DNA of 64,000 bases from positions 310,001 through 374,000 of the forward strand of contig DATIYT010000103.1 of the NCBI GenBank assembly GCA_035517495.1. The letters are read 5' to 3'. A model generated the notes under the pieces. It had not been told where the DNA came from, made no database searches, and saw only the letters and a list, made by a program, of their open reading frames with translations. Source of the stretch: DASZHJ01 sp035517495. Lineage in GTDB: Bacteria > Pseudomonadota > Alphaproteobacteria > ATCC43930 > CGMCC-115725. A program made the position numbers and the translations under genes. Position 1 is the stretch's first letter. Every line of letters begins with the position of its first letter. Shown piece by piece: positions 9,190 to 17,437 of this stretch.

Positions 9190-9393
9190 CGATCAAGCCG
9201 CCGGCTAGATAGGATTGAGAATTCCGCTACCCCTTCTCAAAGGGGCTCGCGGCGTCTACCGACCCCGATCCTCGGCCCAGATTGATTGTCCCCTGCATCG
9301 CGATTCCCTCCCGTCTCAGGCCGAATGGCTTGGGTGCATGATCGGAGATGACGATCGGCGATGCAACGACCGCTTTCGATGTCGGGAAAGAGT

Positions 9394-9428
9394 GGAGGGC
9401 GCGGATCACACGAAAACCCGCGCCCTCC
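9394..9428 (-). terminator. Hairpin downstream of the Do-type protease gene
   Basis: A perfect 11-bp stem (GGAGGGCGCGG at 9394-9404 with CCGCGCCCTCC at 9418-9428) lies six bases past the protease stop codon. It lacks a strong T-tract on the minus strand, so it is terminator-like or an mRNA-stabilising hairpin rather than a textbook intrinsic terminator. Confidence 0.45.
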
Positions 9429-9434
9429 TTCGGG

Positions 9435-10985
9435 TCATCCTTGGTTCGACTGCTCCGAGAAGGCGACGTACTCATTGATGCCGTGCCGGTTCAAGAGCAG
9501 CAGGAGGCGCTTGTCGGGTCCCGACATGGCGGCCTTCAGCTTCTCGGCGGCTTCTTTTGGCGTCGTCACTTCCTGCTGGTTGATCGACTGGATCACGTCG
9601 CCCGCCTCCAGGTCGATGGTTGAAAGAGGACTTGAATCCGCGATCGAGCGCACCGCAACACCCTTGACGGACTCGGGAATACGCAACTCCCTGCGCAGCT
9701 CGGGGGTGAGAGGCCCGAGGCGGAGTCCCAACGCACTCGCGCTTTCGACCGTGCCGGATTCGCCGCCTGCGCCCGCCACCGCCTCTGGATGCTCCGGCAG
9801 TTCGCCCAGCGCGAAGCTAAGCGTCAGCTCCCGATCCTTGCGCCAGATCTTCAGTTGCGCTTCGTTTCCGACCGGGGTTTCCGCAACCATGATGGGCAAG
9901 TCCCGCATCTTCGCGATGTCATGGCCGTTGAAGGCTTCGATCACGTCTCCAGGCCTAAGGCCTGCCTTCTCGGCAGGACCGCCTTTGATCACATCGGAGA
10001 CCAGTGCGCCGTGATCGCTCGGTAAACCCAACGTCTTCGCAAGCGCGGGAGTTACCTCCTGAACCTGCACGCCGAGCCAGCCGCGGCTCACCGTGCCGTG
10101 CTCGCGCAATTGGTCGATGACCGGTTTCGCGAGGTTGGAGGGAATCGCGAAGCCGATGCCGACGCTGCCGCCGTTCGGCGAGTAGATCGCCGTATTGATG
10201 CCGACCACCTCGCCCGCGAGGTTGAAGGTCGGACCGCCGGAATTGCCACGATTGATCGGCGCATCTATCTGCAGGAAGTCGTCATAGGGGCCAGAGTGAA
10301 TGTCGCGACCGCGCGCCGAGACAATGCCGGCGCTCACCGTGCCGCCGAGCCCGAAGGGATTACCGATTGCGACCACCCAGTCGCCCACCTGTTCCTTGCT
10401 GCTGTCACCCCATGAGACGTACGGCAGTGGATGGCCCACGTCGATTTTGAGCAGCGCCAAGTCCGTCTTGGGATCGCGGCCCAGAATTTTGCCGGGATGC
10501 TTGGTGCCGTCCTGCAGCAACACGGTCACCTCCTTGGCGCCGTCGACGACGTGGTTGTTGGTGACGACGAGGCCAGAGGGGTCGATGATAAATCCCGATC
10601 CGAGCGCGATTTTCTGCTGCGGGGGCGCTTGCTGGAGCCCGGGACCGTCAGGATTGATGCCCTGCTGCTCGAAGAAGCGTCTCAGGAATTCGTCGAACGG
10701 GGATCCGGGCGGGAGTTGCGGCCCGGACTCTTCGTCTTGCTCGTCGGCAGCGGCGGATTCGCGCACCGAGATGTTCACGACCGCGGGCATTACCTTCTTG
10801 ACCAGTGGCGCGAGGGTGGGCAGTTCCGCCGAGCCGGGACCTGCGGCGGCGACCTGGGCGCGTACCGGCGCGATGCCGGGTGGCGCGAGGACGAGCGCGG
10901 CCGCCGTGCCGGCCGCGAGCATGAGAACGCGCGCGCGGCGGATCGAACTTGATCCCTCGCGGCGCAACAGTGGCCTCGATTTCAT
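9435..10985 (-). CDS. Do-type (DegP/HtrA) periplasmic serine endopeptidase, copy 1
   Basis: About 516 residues. The ATG at 10985 is preferred because AGGAGAGGG lies before it; a TTG two codons earlier is possible. Residues 1-45 contain an arginine-rich signal peptide ending near PVRAQ. The trypsin-like domain has the triad His in VVTNNHVVD, Asp in KTDLALLKID and Ser in NRGNSGGP. Two PDZ domains follow (VQEVTPALAKTLGL and RPGDVIEAFNGHD in the first, SPLSTIDLEAGDVIQSINQ in the second). It should degrade or refold damaged envelope proteins. A close paralogue lies at 26340-27893. Confidence 0.92.
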   Translation of the reverse strand: MKSRPLLRREGSSSIRRARVLMLAAGTAAALVLAPPGIAPVRAQVAAAGPGSAELPTLAPLVKKVMPAVVNISVRESAAADEQDEESGPQLPPGSPFDEFLRRFFEQQGINPDGPGLQQAPPQQKIALGSGFIIDPSGLVVTNNHVVDGAKEVTVLLQDGTKHPGKILGRDPKTDLALLKIDVGHPLPYVSWGDSSKEQVGDWVVAIGNPFGLGGTVSAGIVSARGRDIHSGPYDDFLQIDAPINRGNSGGPTFNLAGEVVGINTAIYSPNGGSVGIGFAIPSNLAKPVIDQLREHGTVSRGWLGVQVQEVTPALAKTLGLPSDHGALVSDVIKGGPAEKAGLRPGDVIEAFNGHDIAKMRDLPIMVAETPVGNEAQLKIWRKDRELTLSFALGELPEHPEAVAGAGGESGTVESASALGLRLGPLTPELRRELRIPESVKGVAVRSIADSSPLSTIDLEAGDVIQSINQQEVTTPKEAAEKLKAAMSGPDKRLLLLLNRHGINEYVAFSEQSNQG

Positions 10986-11185
10986 GGACAACCCTCTCCT
11001 TGGACCGAACGATTGAGGCGGCTGCGAGTGCCTTGCCGCGTCGTGAGGAACGTGGGGTTCTGCGCCTAACAGCGGCGTTGCGCGCGAATTAACAGTCCGT
11101 CATGAGAGGCACAGTCGGGAGATCGACGAAAGGTTGCGCAAGCGATCCCGTACTTCGCCCGTAACGCCGCGTGGAAGGCGCCCTA

Positions 11186-11707
11186 TTAGGGATTTCCCTG
11201 CGCCGCGACGTCGCCGGTTGAGCGCCACTCCGCGAAGTGGCGAAGCGCCCAATGCACTGAAGGAAAAGCGATCTCATCCCAAGGAATTTCGTCCCAGGCG
11301 AAGAGCCTAACCTCGAGGCTCTCGGGCCCGGCCGCGATCGCGGACCCAGCGAGGCGCGCGCGATAGATGACCTGCACCTGGCTCAGGCGTGGAATGTTGT
11401 AGACCGCGAGCAGCCCCTCGATCTCGATCTCGGCGCAGGCTTCCTCCCGCGCTTCGCGCAGCGCCCCGGCCACCGTTGACTCGTGGAGTTCGAGATATCC
11501 CGCGGGCAAGGTCCAGAAGCCCCGGCGCGGGTCGATCGCGCGCCGGCACAACAGCACCCGATCATCCGCGGCATGCACCACCGAGCCCACGACGACCTTT
11601 GGGTTCTCATAGGCGATAAATCCGCAATCCGGGCACACCATGCGCTCGCGGTTGTCGCCGGGCGGTATGGTGCGCAGGCTTGGGCCGCGTCCGGTTTCGG
11701 TCGCCAT
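11186..11707 (-). CDS. NUDIX hydrolase with N-terminal zinc-ribbon-like segment
   Basis: About 173 residues from ATG 11707. An N-terminal VCPDCGFIAYENPK segment looks like the small zinc-ribbon lead-in of NudC-like and related NUDIX proteins. The NUDIX box is GYLELHE then a seven-residue spacer then REAREE, with the usual following Gly replaced by Cys. This class hydrolyses nucleoside-diphosphate-linked compounds such as ADP-ribose or NADH-type molecules; the exact substrate is not evident. No strong ribosome-binding site was seen, and the frame is open a further 17 codons upstream to TTG 11758. Confidence 0.8.
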   Translation of the reverse strand: MATETGRGPSLRTIPPGDNRERMVCPDCGFIAYENPKVVVGSVVHAADDRVLLCRRAIDPRRGFWTLPAGYLELHESTVAGALREAREEACAEIEIEGLLAVYNIPRLSQVQVIYRARLAGSAIAAGPESLEVRLFAWDEIPWDEIAFPSVHWALRHFAEWRSTGDVAAQGNP

Positions 11708-11764
11708 TGCCAGAGCATGGCGAGGAAGGTTCGAGGCGTCCAGTGTGGTGGACTGCAAGATCGC

Positions 11765-11995
11765 TCAAACGCAAAGGTCGAGAAGCCCTCCGCGCCGCTT
11801 GGGCGTCGCGGCGCCGTGACCCGAGTCTCCCGAGCCCGTGTCCGCCTTTTCCTTGTTGGTGCTCTCGCCTCCGGAGCGGCTCGCCGTCACCTGGCGCGCG
11901 GGCTCAACCGCCTGCGCGCGCACCGGTTCGGCGGCGACCGGTGCGGGCGGCTGTGGCGGTGGCTGGACAGCGGGTTGGACGAACGGGATTTGCAC
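11765..11995 (-). CDS. Small Pro/Ala-rich hypothetical protein
   Basis: A 76-codon frame from GTG 11995 on the same strand as pgk. The first half is Pro-Val-Gln rich (VQIPFVQPAVQPPPQPP), the middle is polar and charged, and it ends RRGGLLDLCV. Short proteins with Pro/Gln-rich starts and an RGSLLD-like ending occur in other alphaproteobacteria as far as I recall, which argues that it is real. There is no clear ribosome-binding site; AT-rich sequence with a TTGACA (12018 to 12013, minus strand) lies just upstream. Function unknown. Confidence 0.45.
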   Translation of the reverse strand: MQIPFVQPAVQPPPQPPAPVAAEPVRAQAVEPARQVTASRSGGESTNKEKADTGSGDSGHGAATPKRRGGLLDLCV

Positions 11996-12097
11996 CGAAA
12001 ATTAACCATAAATGTCAACCTCTTAGACTACTGCCGATCAGACTTCCGGCAAAGCGCGTTCGCTCGGCATTTTCGACAAATTTTCGAAAAATCCGCC

Positions 12098-13291
12098 TTA
12101 CCGTGTATCGAGCGCAGCGATGCCCGGCAATTCGCGGCCTTCGAGCCATTCGAGGAAAGCACCGCCGGCGGTCGAGACGTAGCTCAGGCTCTCACTAACG
12201 CCAGCAGCGGCGAGTGCTGCCACAGTGTCGCCGCCACCGGCGACGCTCAGCAGCCGGCCGGCTTGGGTGAGCACCGCCACGCGGCGCGCCACCTCGGTGG
12301 TCCCGCGCGCGAAGGGCCGCGTCTCGAATGCGCCGAGCGGCCCGTTCCAGACCAGCGTCTTTACCTGAGCGAGCCGCGCCGCAATCGCCTCGACCGTGGC
12401 GGGACCGATATCGAGGATCATCGTGTCCCCCGGCACTCGATCGATGGCCACCGTCTCGGTCGGCACATCTGCTTTGAACTCGCGCGCGACCACCGCGTCG
12501 ACCGGGAGCACCAGCTCGCAGCCTGCCGCTCTCGCACTCTCGAAAATGCCGCGCGCGGTCCCGGCCATCTCATGCTCGCAGAGAGATTTACCGACCGCGA
12601 CACCCTTGGCCGCCAGCAGTGTGTTTGCCATGGCGCCGCCAATCGCCAGCAGGTCCACCTTGCGCACCAGGAAATTCAACAGATCGAGCTTGGTCGAGAC
12701 CTTGGCGCCGCCCACAAGCGCCATCACCGGCCGCTTCGGCGTCTCGAGTGCCGCCGAAAGCGCCTCCAGCTCCGCCTGCATCAGCCGGCCGGCCGCCGCC
12801 GGCAAGAGATGTGCCAAGCCCTCGGTCGAGGCATGGGCGCGGTGCGCAGCCGAGAAAGCGTCGTTCACGTAGAGATCGCCGAGCGCCGCCAGTTGCCGCG
12901 CGAAAGCGGGGTCGTTCTTCTCCTCCTCGGGATGAAAGCGGAGGTTCTCGAGTAGCGCCACCTCGCCGGGCCGGAGTGCACGCACGACACGCTCGGCATC
13001 GGCGCCGACGCAGTCGGAGGCGAATGCCACGGGACGCCCGATCGCGCGGGCAAGCGGTGCCACCAGCGGCGCGAGCGAGAGGCCCGGCTCGCGGCCCTTC
13101 GGGCGGCCCAGATGCGACATCGCCACCACGCGGGCGCCGCGCTCCGCGAGCTCGCGGAGCGTCGGCGCTACCCGCTCGATGCGGGTCGCGTCGGCGACTT
13201 TGCCATCCTTCATGGGCACGTTGAGGTCGACGCGTACCAGCGTCGTCTTATCCTTCGGATCGATCTGGTCGAGGGTGCGGAATTTCGTCAT
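12098..13291 (-). CDS. pgk: Phosphoglycerate kinase
   Basis: A 397-residue cytoplasmic glycolytic/gluconeogenic enzyme interconverting 1,3-bisphosphoglycerate plus ADP with 3-phosphoglycerate plus ATP. Landmarks are TTLVRVDLNVPMKDGKV at the N-terminus, MSHLGRPKG, LLENLRFHPEEEKND, ALVGGAKVSTK, KTLVWNGPLGAFE and LSVAGGGDTVAAL at the C-terminus. Length is normal for bacterial Pgk. Genes for gap and fba, often next to it, are not present in this window. Confidence 0.97.
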   Translation of the reverse strand: MTKFRTLDQIDPKDKTTLVRVDLNVPMKDGKVADATRIERVAPTLRELAERGARVVAMSHLGRPKGREPGLSLAPLVAPLARAIGRPVAFASDCVGADAERVVRALRPGEVALLENLRFHPEEEKNDPAFARQLAALGDLYVNDAFSAAHRAHASTEGLAHLLPAAAGRLMQAELEALSAALETPKRPVMALVGGAKVSTKLDLLNFLVRKVDLLAIGGAMANTLLAAKGVAVGKSLCEHEMAGTARGIFESARAAGCELVLPVDAVVAREFKADVPTETVAIDRVPGDTMILDIGPATVEAIAARLAQVKTLVWNGPLGAFETRPFARGTTEVARRVAVLTQAGRLLSVAGGGDTVAALAAAGVSESLSYVSTAGGAFLEWLEGRELPGIAALDTR

Positions 13292-13349
13292 GGGCGCGCG
13301 TCCGCAGGAGCTGCGGTCGCGGGCGATCCTTCGTCAGGGATGATGGCGG

Positions 13350-13751
13350 TCAGGCGTCGTTCGGCGGGACCCAGGGCAAGCGCTGCACCTCGATCCCTTC
13401 ATCCACGAGCGCCCGGTGCTCGTCGTTGGTCGCGTCGCCGTAGATTCCGCGTGCAGGCGCCTCGCCCTTGTGGATCTTGCGCGCTTCGTCCGCGAAGCGC
13501 TCGCCCACATGCTCGCAATGGGTCTCCACGTGCTTGCGCACCACCTGGAGCATGCGGCGCAGATCGGCGGCGGTCGGCTCGGAGCGTTTGCGTCCAACGC
13601 TCGGTGCCATCGGCGCCTTCACAATCTCCGTGCTACCACACTGCGGGCAGGAAACCTCGCCGGCCTTGGCCTGTTGGTCGAACGCCCGCCCGTCGCGAAA
13701 CCAAGCCTCGAATTCGTGATCGTCGCAGCAGCGGAGCGTATAAAGGATCAT
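13350..13751 (-). CDS. DUF1178 family protein
   Basis: A 133-residue protein from ATG 13751, where the family N-terminus MILYTLRCCDDHEFEAWFR begins; the longer frame adds unrelated residues. It has a CCDDH motif near the start and a CPQCGS pair near residue 40, suggesting a small zinc site, then a basic helical segment and a conserved ending (ARGIYGDATNDEHRALVDEG). The family commonly sits beside nitrilase-like amidase and grxC genes, as here. Function is not established. Confidence 0.85.
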   Translation of the reverse strand: MILYTLRCCDDHEFEAWFRDGRAFDQQAKAGEVSCPQCGSTEIVKAPMAPSVGRKRSEPTAADLRRMLQVVRKHVETHCEHVGERFADEARKIHKGEAPARGIYGDATNDEHRALVDEGIEVQRLPWVPPNDA

Positions 13752-13833
13752 GTGCCGTCTCGATGCCAAAGGCCGCCTTAACAAGGGGATAGACTGACAT
13801 ATTTGTAAGTGGTTTAGCAAACCCGAGGTTCAA

Positions 13834-14409
13834 GTGCCAAAACAAGCTGACCTCCCTTGTGGGGAGAAACCTTCGCTGTGGGTTAAACGGTTTTTACCAT
13901 TGATCCCCAAATTGGGCCCGGTGCTCGACCTGGCGGCGGGGCGCGGCCGCCACACCGCGCTACTGGTGGAACGGGGCTACCAGGTACTGGCGGTCGATCG
14001 GGAGGTGAGCGAGCTCCGAGACCGGTTTGCCGATGTCTCCGCGGTCGAAATCCGCGCAGTCGATCTCGAGGATGGAGCGCCCTGGAGCCTGGGTGGCGGC
14101 TACTCGGGCGTGGTCGTCACTAATTACCTGCACCGTCAGCTTTTCCCAGCCCTCAGCAAGGCGCTCGGATACGGCGGGGTCCTGATCTACGAGACCTTTA
14201 TGACCGGGAACGAGCGCTTCGGTCGGCCCAGCAACCCCGATTTCCTGCTGCGGCCCGGCGAATTGCTGGAGGCCCTCTCAGAGCTTACGCCTATCGCTTT
14301 TGAGCAGGGGCAGGTGGAGGACCCGCGCCCCGCAATGGTTCAGCGATTGGCGGCGATTAACGGCGCGGTACTCAAGCCGTTGCCGCTCGCCGAAGCGGGG
14401 TCGGGGTGA
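13834..14409 (+). CDS. Class I SAM-dependent methyltransferase (TehB-like)
   Basis: A 191-residue protein starting at GTG 13834. It opens with KPSLWVKRFLPLI, followed by a methyltransferase motif I VLDLAAGRGRHTALL and the acidic end of strand 2 VLAVDRE. A later VVVTNYLHRQLFPAL and GGVLIYETFMTGNERFGRP resemble small methyltransferases of the tellurite-resistance TehB type. It is divergent from the DUF1178 gene and converges on the cupin gene. Substrate unknown. Confidence 0.8.
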   Translation: MPKQADLPCGEKPSLWVKRFLPLIPKLGPVLDLAAGRGRHTALLVERGYQVLAVDREVSELRDRFADVSAVEIRAVDLEDGAPWSLGGGYSGVVVTNYLHRQLFPALSKALGYGGVLIYETFMTGNERFGRPSNPDFLLRPGELLEALSELTPIAFEQGQVEDPRPAMVQRLAAINGAVLKPLPLAEAGSG

Positions 14410-14440
14410 AGATCCACTTCGCCAAGCCGCGTCGCGGCTC

Positions 14441-14770
14441 TCAATCCACGATGAAGAGCTTGGCACCGGTTTTGGTGGACGAGCGATGCGAGCTGCGGTG
14501 GTCGGAGACCTCGTAGCTCATGCCGGGCCTGAGCGTGACGGTTTCAAGGCCCTGCAGCTCGGTCTGTAGTTCGCCCTCAACGACGTAAAGAATGTGGCCG
14601 CGCTCGCACCAATGATCCGCGAGATAACCGGGCGAATACTCGACCAGCCGAATCCGAACATCGCCGATTTCCAGCGTCCGCCACAGCGCCAAACCAGTCG
14701 TCCCGGCGTGCTCGGTCGCGGGCACCCGGCTCCAATCAGTTACCGTGAAGGGACAATTCGGAATTTGCAC
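14441..14770 (-). CDS. Small cupin-fold protein (DHCW-motif-like)
   Basis: A 109-residue single-domain cupin starting at GTG 14770. It has the pattern WSRVPATEHAGTTG, then VEYSPGYLADHWCERGHI, VEGELQTEL and LRPGMSYEVSDHRSSHRSST. The DHWCERGH stretch corresponds to the DHCW-motif cupin group, with Trp and Cys swapped, and offers His residues for a metal. No signal peptide. It follows the nitrilase-family gene on the same strand. Function unknown. Confidence 0.75.
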   Translation of the reverse strand: MQIPNCPFTVTDWSRVPATEHAGTTGLALWRTLEIGDVRIRLVEYSPGYLADHWCERGHILYVVEGELQTELQGLETVTLRPGMSYEVSDHRSSHRSSTKTGAKLFIVD

Positions 14771-14794
14771 GCGCAGCCTCCGTTGCAGCCAGCG

Positions 14795-15649
14795 TCATTC
14801 CGCCGCAAGCGGCTTCTTGAGCGGGATCGGCACTTTGAACGGGCGGTCATGGCTCAACGACGGCACCTGCTGGCGCGCCTCCAGCACCTTGGCCGGGTCG
14901 ATCTCGGCGATGATCGAGCCGACACCGTCCTCGGCCTCGGCGAGCACCTCGCCCCACGGCGCCACGATGATCGAATGGCCATAGGTCTTGCGCCCCTTGG
15001 CGTGCTCGCCCCACTGCGCGGGGGCAAAGACGAAGCAGCCGGTCTCGATCGCGCGCGCGCGCATCAGCACCTGCCAATGCGCGCGTCCCGTGGGCACGGT
15101 GAAGGCCGAGGGTATTGTGAGAAAATCGGCCCCGGCATGCGCGAGCGCGCGATAGAGCTGCGGAAAGCGCAGATCGTAGCAGACAGTCATGCCGAGCACG
15201 CCCCAGGGCAGCGGCGCAACGACCGCCTCGGCGCCCGGGCGGAACACCGCCGATTCGCGATAGCGCTCGCCATTGGGCAGGTTCACGTCGAACATGTGAA
15301 TCTTGTCGTAGCGCTGAACGATCGCGCCTTCGGGATTGATCAGGAATGAGCGGTTGGCGAGGGTCTCGGAATCGACCCTCACCACCAGCGAGCCCAGCAG
15401 CAGATGCACGTCCAGCTCGCGCGCGAGCCTTTGGGCCGCCGCCAGCATCGGATGCTCCGCCTCGACGCGCGCCTTCTCAAAGCGGAGCGCGCGCTCGGGC
15501 TCGATCATGTCGCTCACCTCGGGCGTCATGATGAGTTCGGCCCCTTGCTCCCGCGCGCGCCGCGCCAACATCTCCAGCGCCGCGATGTTGGGTTCGACCT
15601 CGCGCTGGGAGTTGAGCTGCAGGCAGGCGGCCTTGAAGGTTTGCGTCAT
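14795..15649 (-). CDS. Carbon-nitrogen hydrolase, Nit1-like (deaminated glutathione amidase)
   Basis: A 284-residue nitrilase-superfamily enzyme. The catalytic triad is visible: Glu in IMTPEVSD, Lys in RYDKIHMFD and Cys in TVCYDLRFP. The sequence fits the Nit1/YbeM branch, which hydrolyses deaminated glutathione in metabolite repair. Its ATG overlaps the grxC stop (ATGA), so it is translationally coupled to a glutathione-linked gene, which supports that role. Other amidase substrates cannot be excluded. Confidence 0.9.
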   Translation of the reverse strand: MTQTFKAACLQLNSQREVEPNIAALEMLARRAREQGAELIMTPEVSDMIEPERALRFEKARVEAEHPMLAAAQRLARELDVHLLLGSLVVRVDSETLANRSFLINPEGAIVQRYDKIHMFDVNLPNGERYRESAVFRPGAEAVVAPLPWGVLGMTVCYDLRFPQLYRALAHAGADFLTIPSAFTVPTGRAHWQVLMRARAIETGCFVFAPAQWGEHAKGRKTYGHSIIVAPWGEVLAEAEDGVGSIIAEIDPAKVLEARQQVPSLSHDRPFKVPIPLKKPLAAE

Positions 15650-15912
15650 GCGGGATGCACTCCGAGCTTGGGGTCGAGCTTGCCGGCGCGGTCGAGCGCC
15701 GAAAGATCGTCGAAGCCGCCGATATGCTCGTCGTCGATGAAGATCTGCGGCACGGTCGTGCGGCCCCTCGAGCGCGCCACCATTTCGTCCCGCTTCGAGC
15801 TGTCTTCCATGATGTCGATGTTGGTGTAGTGCACGCCCTTGCGCTCCAGCAGGCTCTTGGCCCGGGCGCAGAAGGGGCAGAACATCGTGCTGTAAATCTC
15901 GACGCGGGCCAT
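15646..15912 (-). CDS. grxC: Glutaredoxin 3
   Basis: An 88-residue thioredoxin-fold protein with active site CPFC at residues 12-15, the cis-Pro motif RTTVPQIFI and GGFDDL glutathione-binding residues, the standard GrxC layout. It reduces disulfides with glutathione in the cytoplasm. A strong GGAGGAG precedes its ATG and its stop overlaps the nitrilase-family start. In many alphaproteobacteria comF lies directly upstream; here an EamA-GNAT-XRE cassette lies between. Confidence 0.95.
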   Translation of the reverse strand: MARVEIYSTMFCPFCARAKSLLERKGVHYTNIDIMEDSSKRDEMVARSRGRTTVPQIFIDDEHIGGFDDLSALDRAGKLDPKLGVHPA

Positions 15913-16039
15913 CTTGCTCCTCCAGTGCTATCGCCGCCGCACCGGTGGACCGCTCGACCGAGTGGCGCTGATCCCCGCTACTCTCCGCCGAGGGGTGATC
16001 CTGTCAAGGGGAAAGCGGAAACAGGCGGGGTCCGGCCGT

Positions 16040-16885
16040 TCAGGCAAACCGGATCAGGCAGGCGCCGCCCGCCACGAGGGCGACGGCGCCCATTCGCTGC
16101 GGGCTCAGCCGTTCGCCAAGTGTGGCGGCGATCAGCGCCGCGAAGATGACGCTGGTGTCGCGCAGGGCCGAGCCGATTGCGATCGGGGCTCGGCTCCATA
16201 CCCACAGAATGAGAAAATAGGAAAGGCTTGCGGCGCCGGCGCCGAGTGTCGCGATACCCACATGCGAACGAAGCGCATGTGTCGGCGGCGCACCCGTTCG
16301 CAATCGATGCAGCAGGCCGAATATCCCCGCATTGATGATCGACATGGTGAGCCCATAGCCCAAAACCGAAGGGGAGTGCCGGGCGCCGTTCGCGTCGCAG
16401 ATGGCATAGGCCGCGGAAGCCGCCCCGGCGAGCAGTGCGTAGATGAGTGCCGCGGAGCGGCGCCAACCTTCGCCGAGAGCGAAAAGGACGATGCTGCTCG
16501 ACACCAGGGCGATGCCGAGGACCCCGACCGCACTGACCGCCTCGCCCTGGAGAACGCTGGCGAGAAGCAGAACCAACAGCGGCGAACTCGCGCGCGCGAG
16601 CGGATAGACGAGGCCGAAGCCTCCGCCGCGTTGGTATCCTCGCAGCAGCGCGACCAGGGTCAGCAGATTGAAGATCGCCGACCCGCAGAGCCATGGCACT
16701 GCCGCCGAGGAGGGCGGCGGCACGAAAACCAATATCGGGACGGCGATGAGGCCCGAAGCCACGACTTGTGCCGCCATCGCTCCTTGGGGGTCCCGCGAGG
16801 CCCTGACGCCGGCATTCCAGGCGGCGTGCAGGAAGGCGCTGAGCAGTGCCGCCGCTACGACGATACCAGCGATGCCCGGCGGCAA
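16040..16885 (-). CDS. EamA/DMT-family inner-membrane exporter
   Basis: A 281-residue protein with about ten hydrophobic helices in two EamA repeats. Landmarks include LHAAWNAGVRAS near the start, LVYPLARASSPLLVLLLA closing the first repeat and LRDTSVIFAALIAATLGERL in the second. It begins with TTG at 16885, fifteen bases after the acetyltransferase stop. DMT proteins export amino acids, nucleosides or drugs; linkage to a GNAT and an XRE regulator suggests export or detoxification of a small amine-like compound, which is inference. Confidence 0.85.
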   Translation of the reverse strand: MPPGIAGIVVAAALLSAFLHAAWNAGVRASRDPQGAMAAQVVASGLIAVPILVFVPPPSSAAVPWLCGSAIFNLLTLVALLRGYQRGGGFGLVYPLARASSPLLVLLLASVLQGEAVSAVGVLGIALVSSSIVLFALGEGWRRSAALIYALLAGAASAAYAICDANGARHSPSVLGYGLTMSIINAGIFGLLHRLRTGAPPTHALRSHVGIATLGAGAASLSYFLILWVWSRAPIAIGSALRDTSVIFAALIAATLGERLSPQRMGAVALVAGGACLIRFA

Positions 16886-16900
16886 GGTGCGTCCCCAATG

Positions 16901-17437
16901 TCAGATAAGCTGCTTGTAGTAATAGGTTGTGGCGCACGGCCGTCCGTCCGGCCACAGCGCAAAACCAGGGACATCGCCGACCTTGACCCAACCCAATCGC
17001 GTATAAAGTCGGGCGGCATCGCTGCCGGTCACGGTGTCGAGCACCAGAAGGGTCTTTCCGACGGAGCGGGCGGCTTCCTCGGTGCGTTGCATCAACCTTT
17101 CGCCGATGCCGCGCCGCCGGGCGGCGCGCCGCACCAGCATCTTCGCGACATCGGCGCGGTGAGGTTGGTTCTCTGGCTGCCGCAGCACGAGTTGCACCGT
17201 GCCGACGATATTTCCCGTGGCGACGCTCTCGGCAATCAACAGTGTCCGCGCGCCGCGCGCGACGCCATCGGCGATGCCCAGCCAAAACGTGTGTGCTCTT
17301 TCGCGCGTGAGCGGCGCCATGAAGCCGACGGACGCGCCCCCTTCCACGCAATCGATCAGGACGTCGGCAAGCGCAGAGCACCGATCGAGCGCCTCGGGCG
17401 GTGTCAGAATGCGCAAACTAATGCGGTCATCGGTCAT
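16901..17437 (-). CDS. GNAT-family N-acetyltransferase
   Basis: A 178-residue acetyltransferase. The acetyl-CoA-binding motif A is KMLVRRAARRRGIGERLM, with the R-R-G-I-G pyrophosphate loop; motif B includes LDTVTGSDAARLYTRLGW and the protein ends with CATTYYYKQL. Its ATG overlaps the stop of the XRE regulator (ATGA), so the two are co-translated. Substrate is unknown, probably a small amine. Confidence 0.88.
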   Translation of the reverse strand: MTDDRISLRILTPPEALDRCSALADVLIDCVEGGASVGFMAPLTRERAHTFWLGIADGVARGARTLLIAESVATGNIVGTVQLVLRQPENQPHRADVAKMLVRRAARRRGIGERLMQRTEEAARSVGKTLLVLDTVTGSDAARLYTRLGWVKVGDVPGFALWPDGRPCATTYYYKQLI

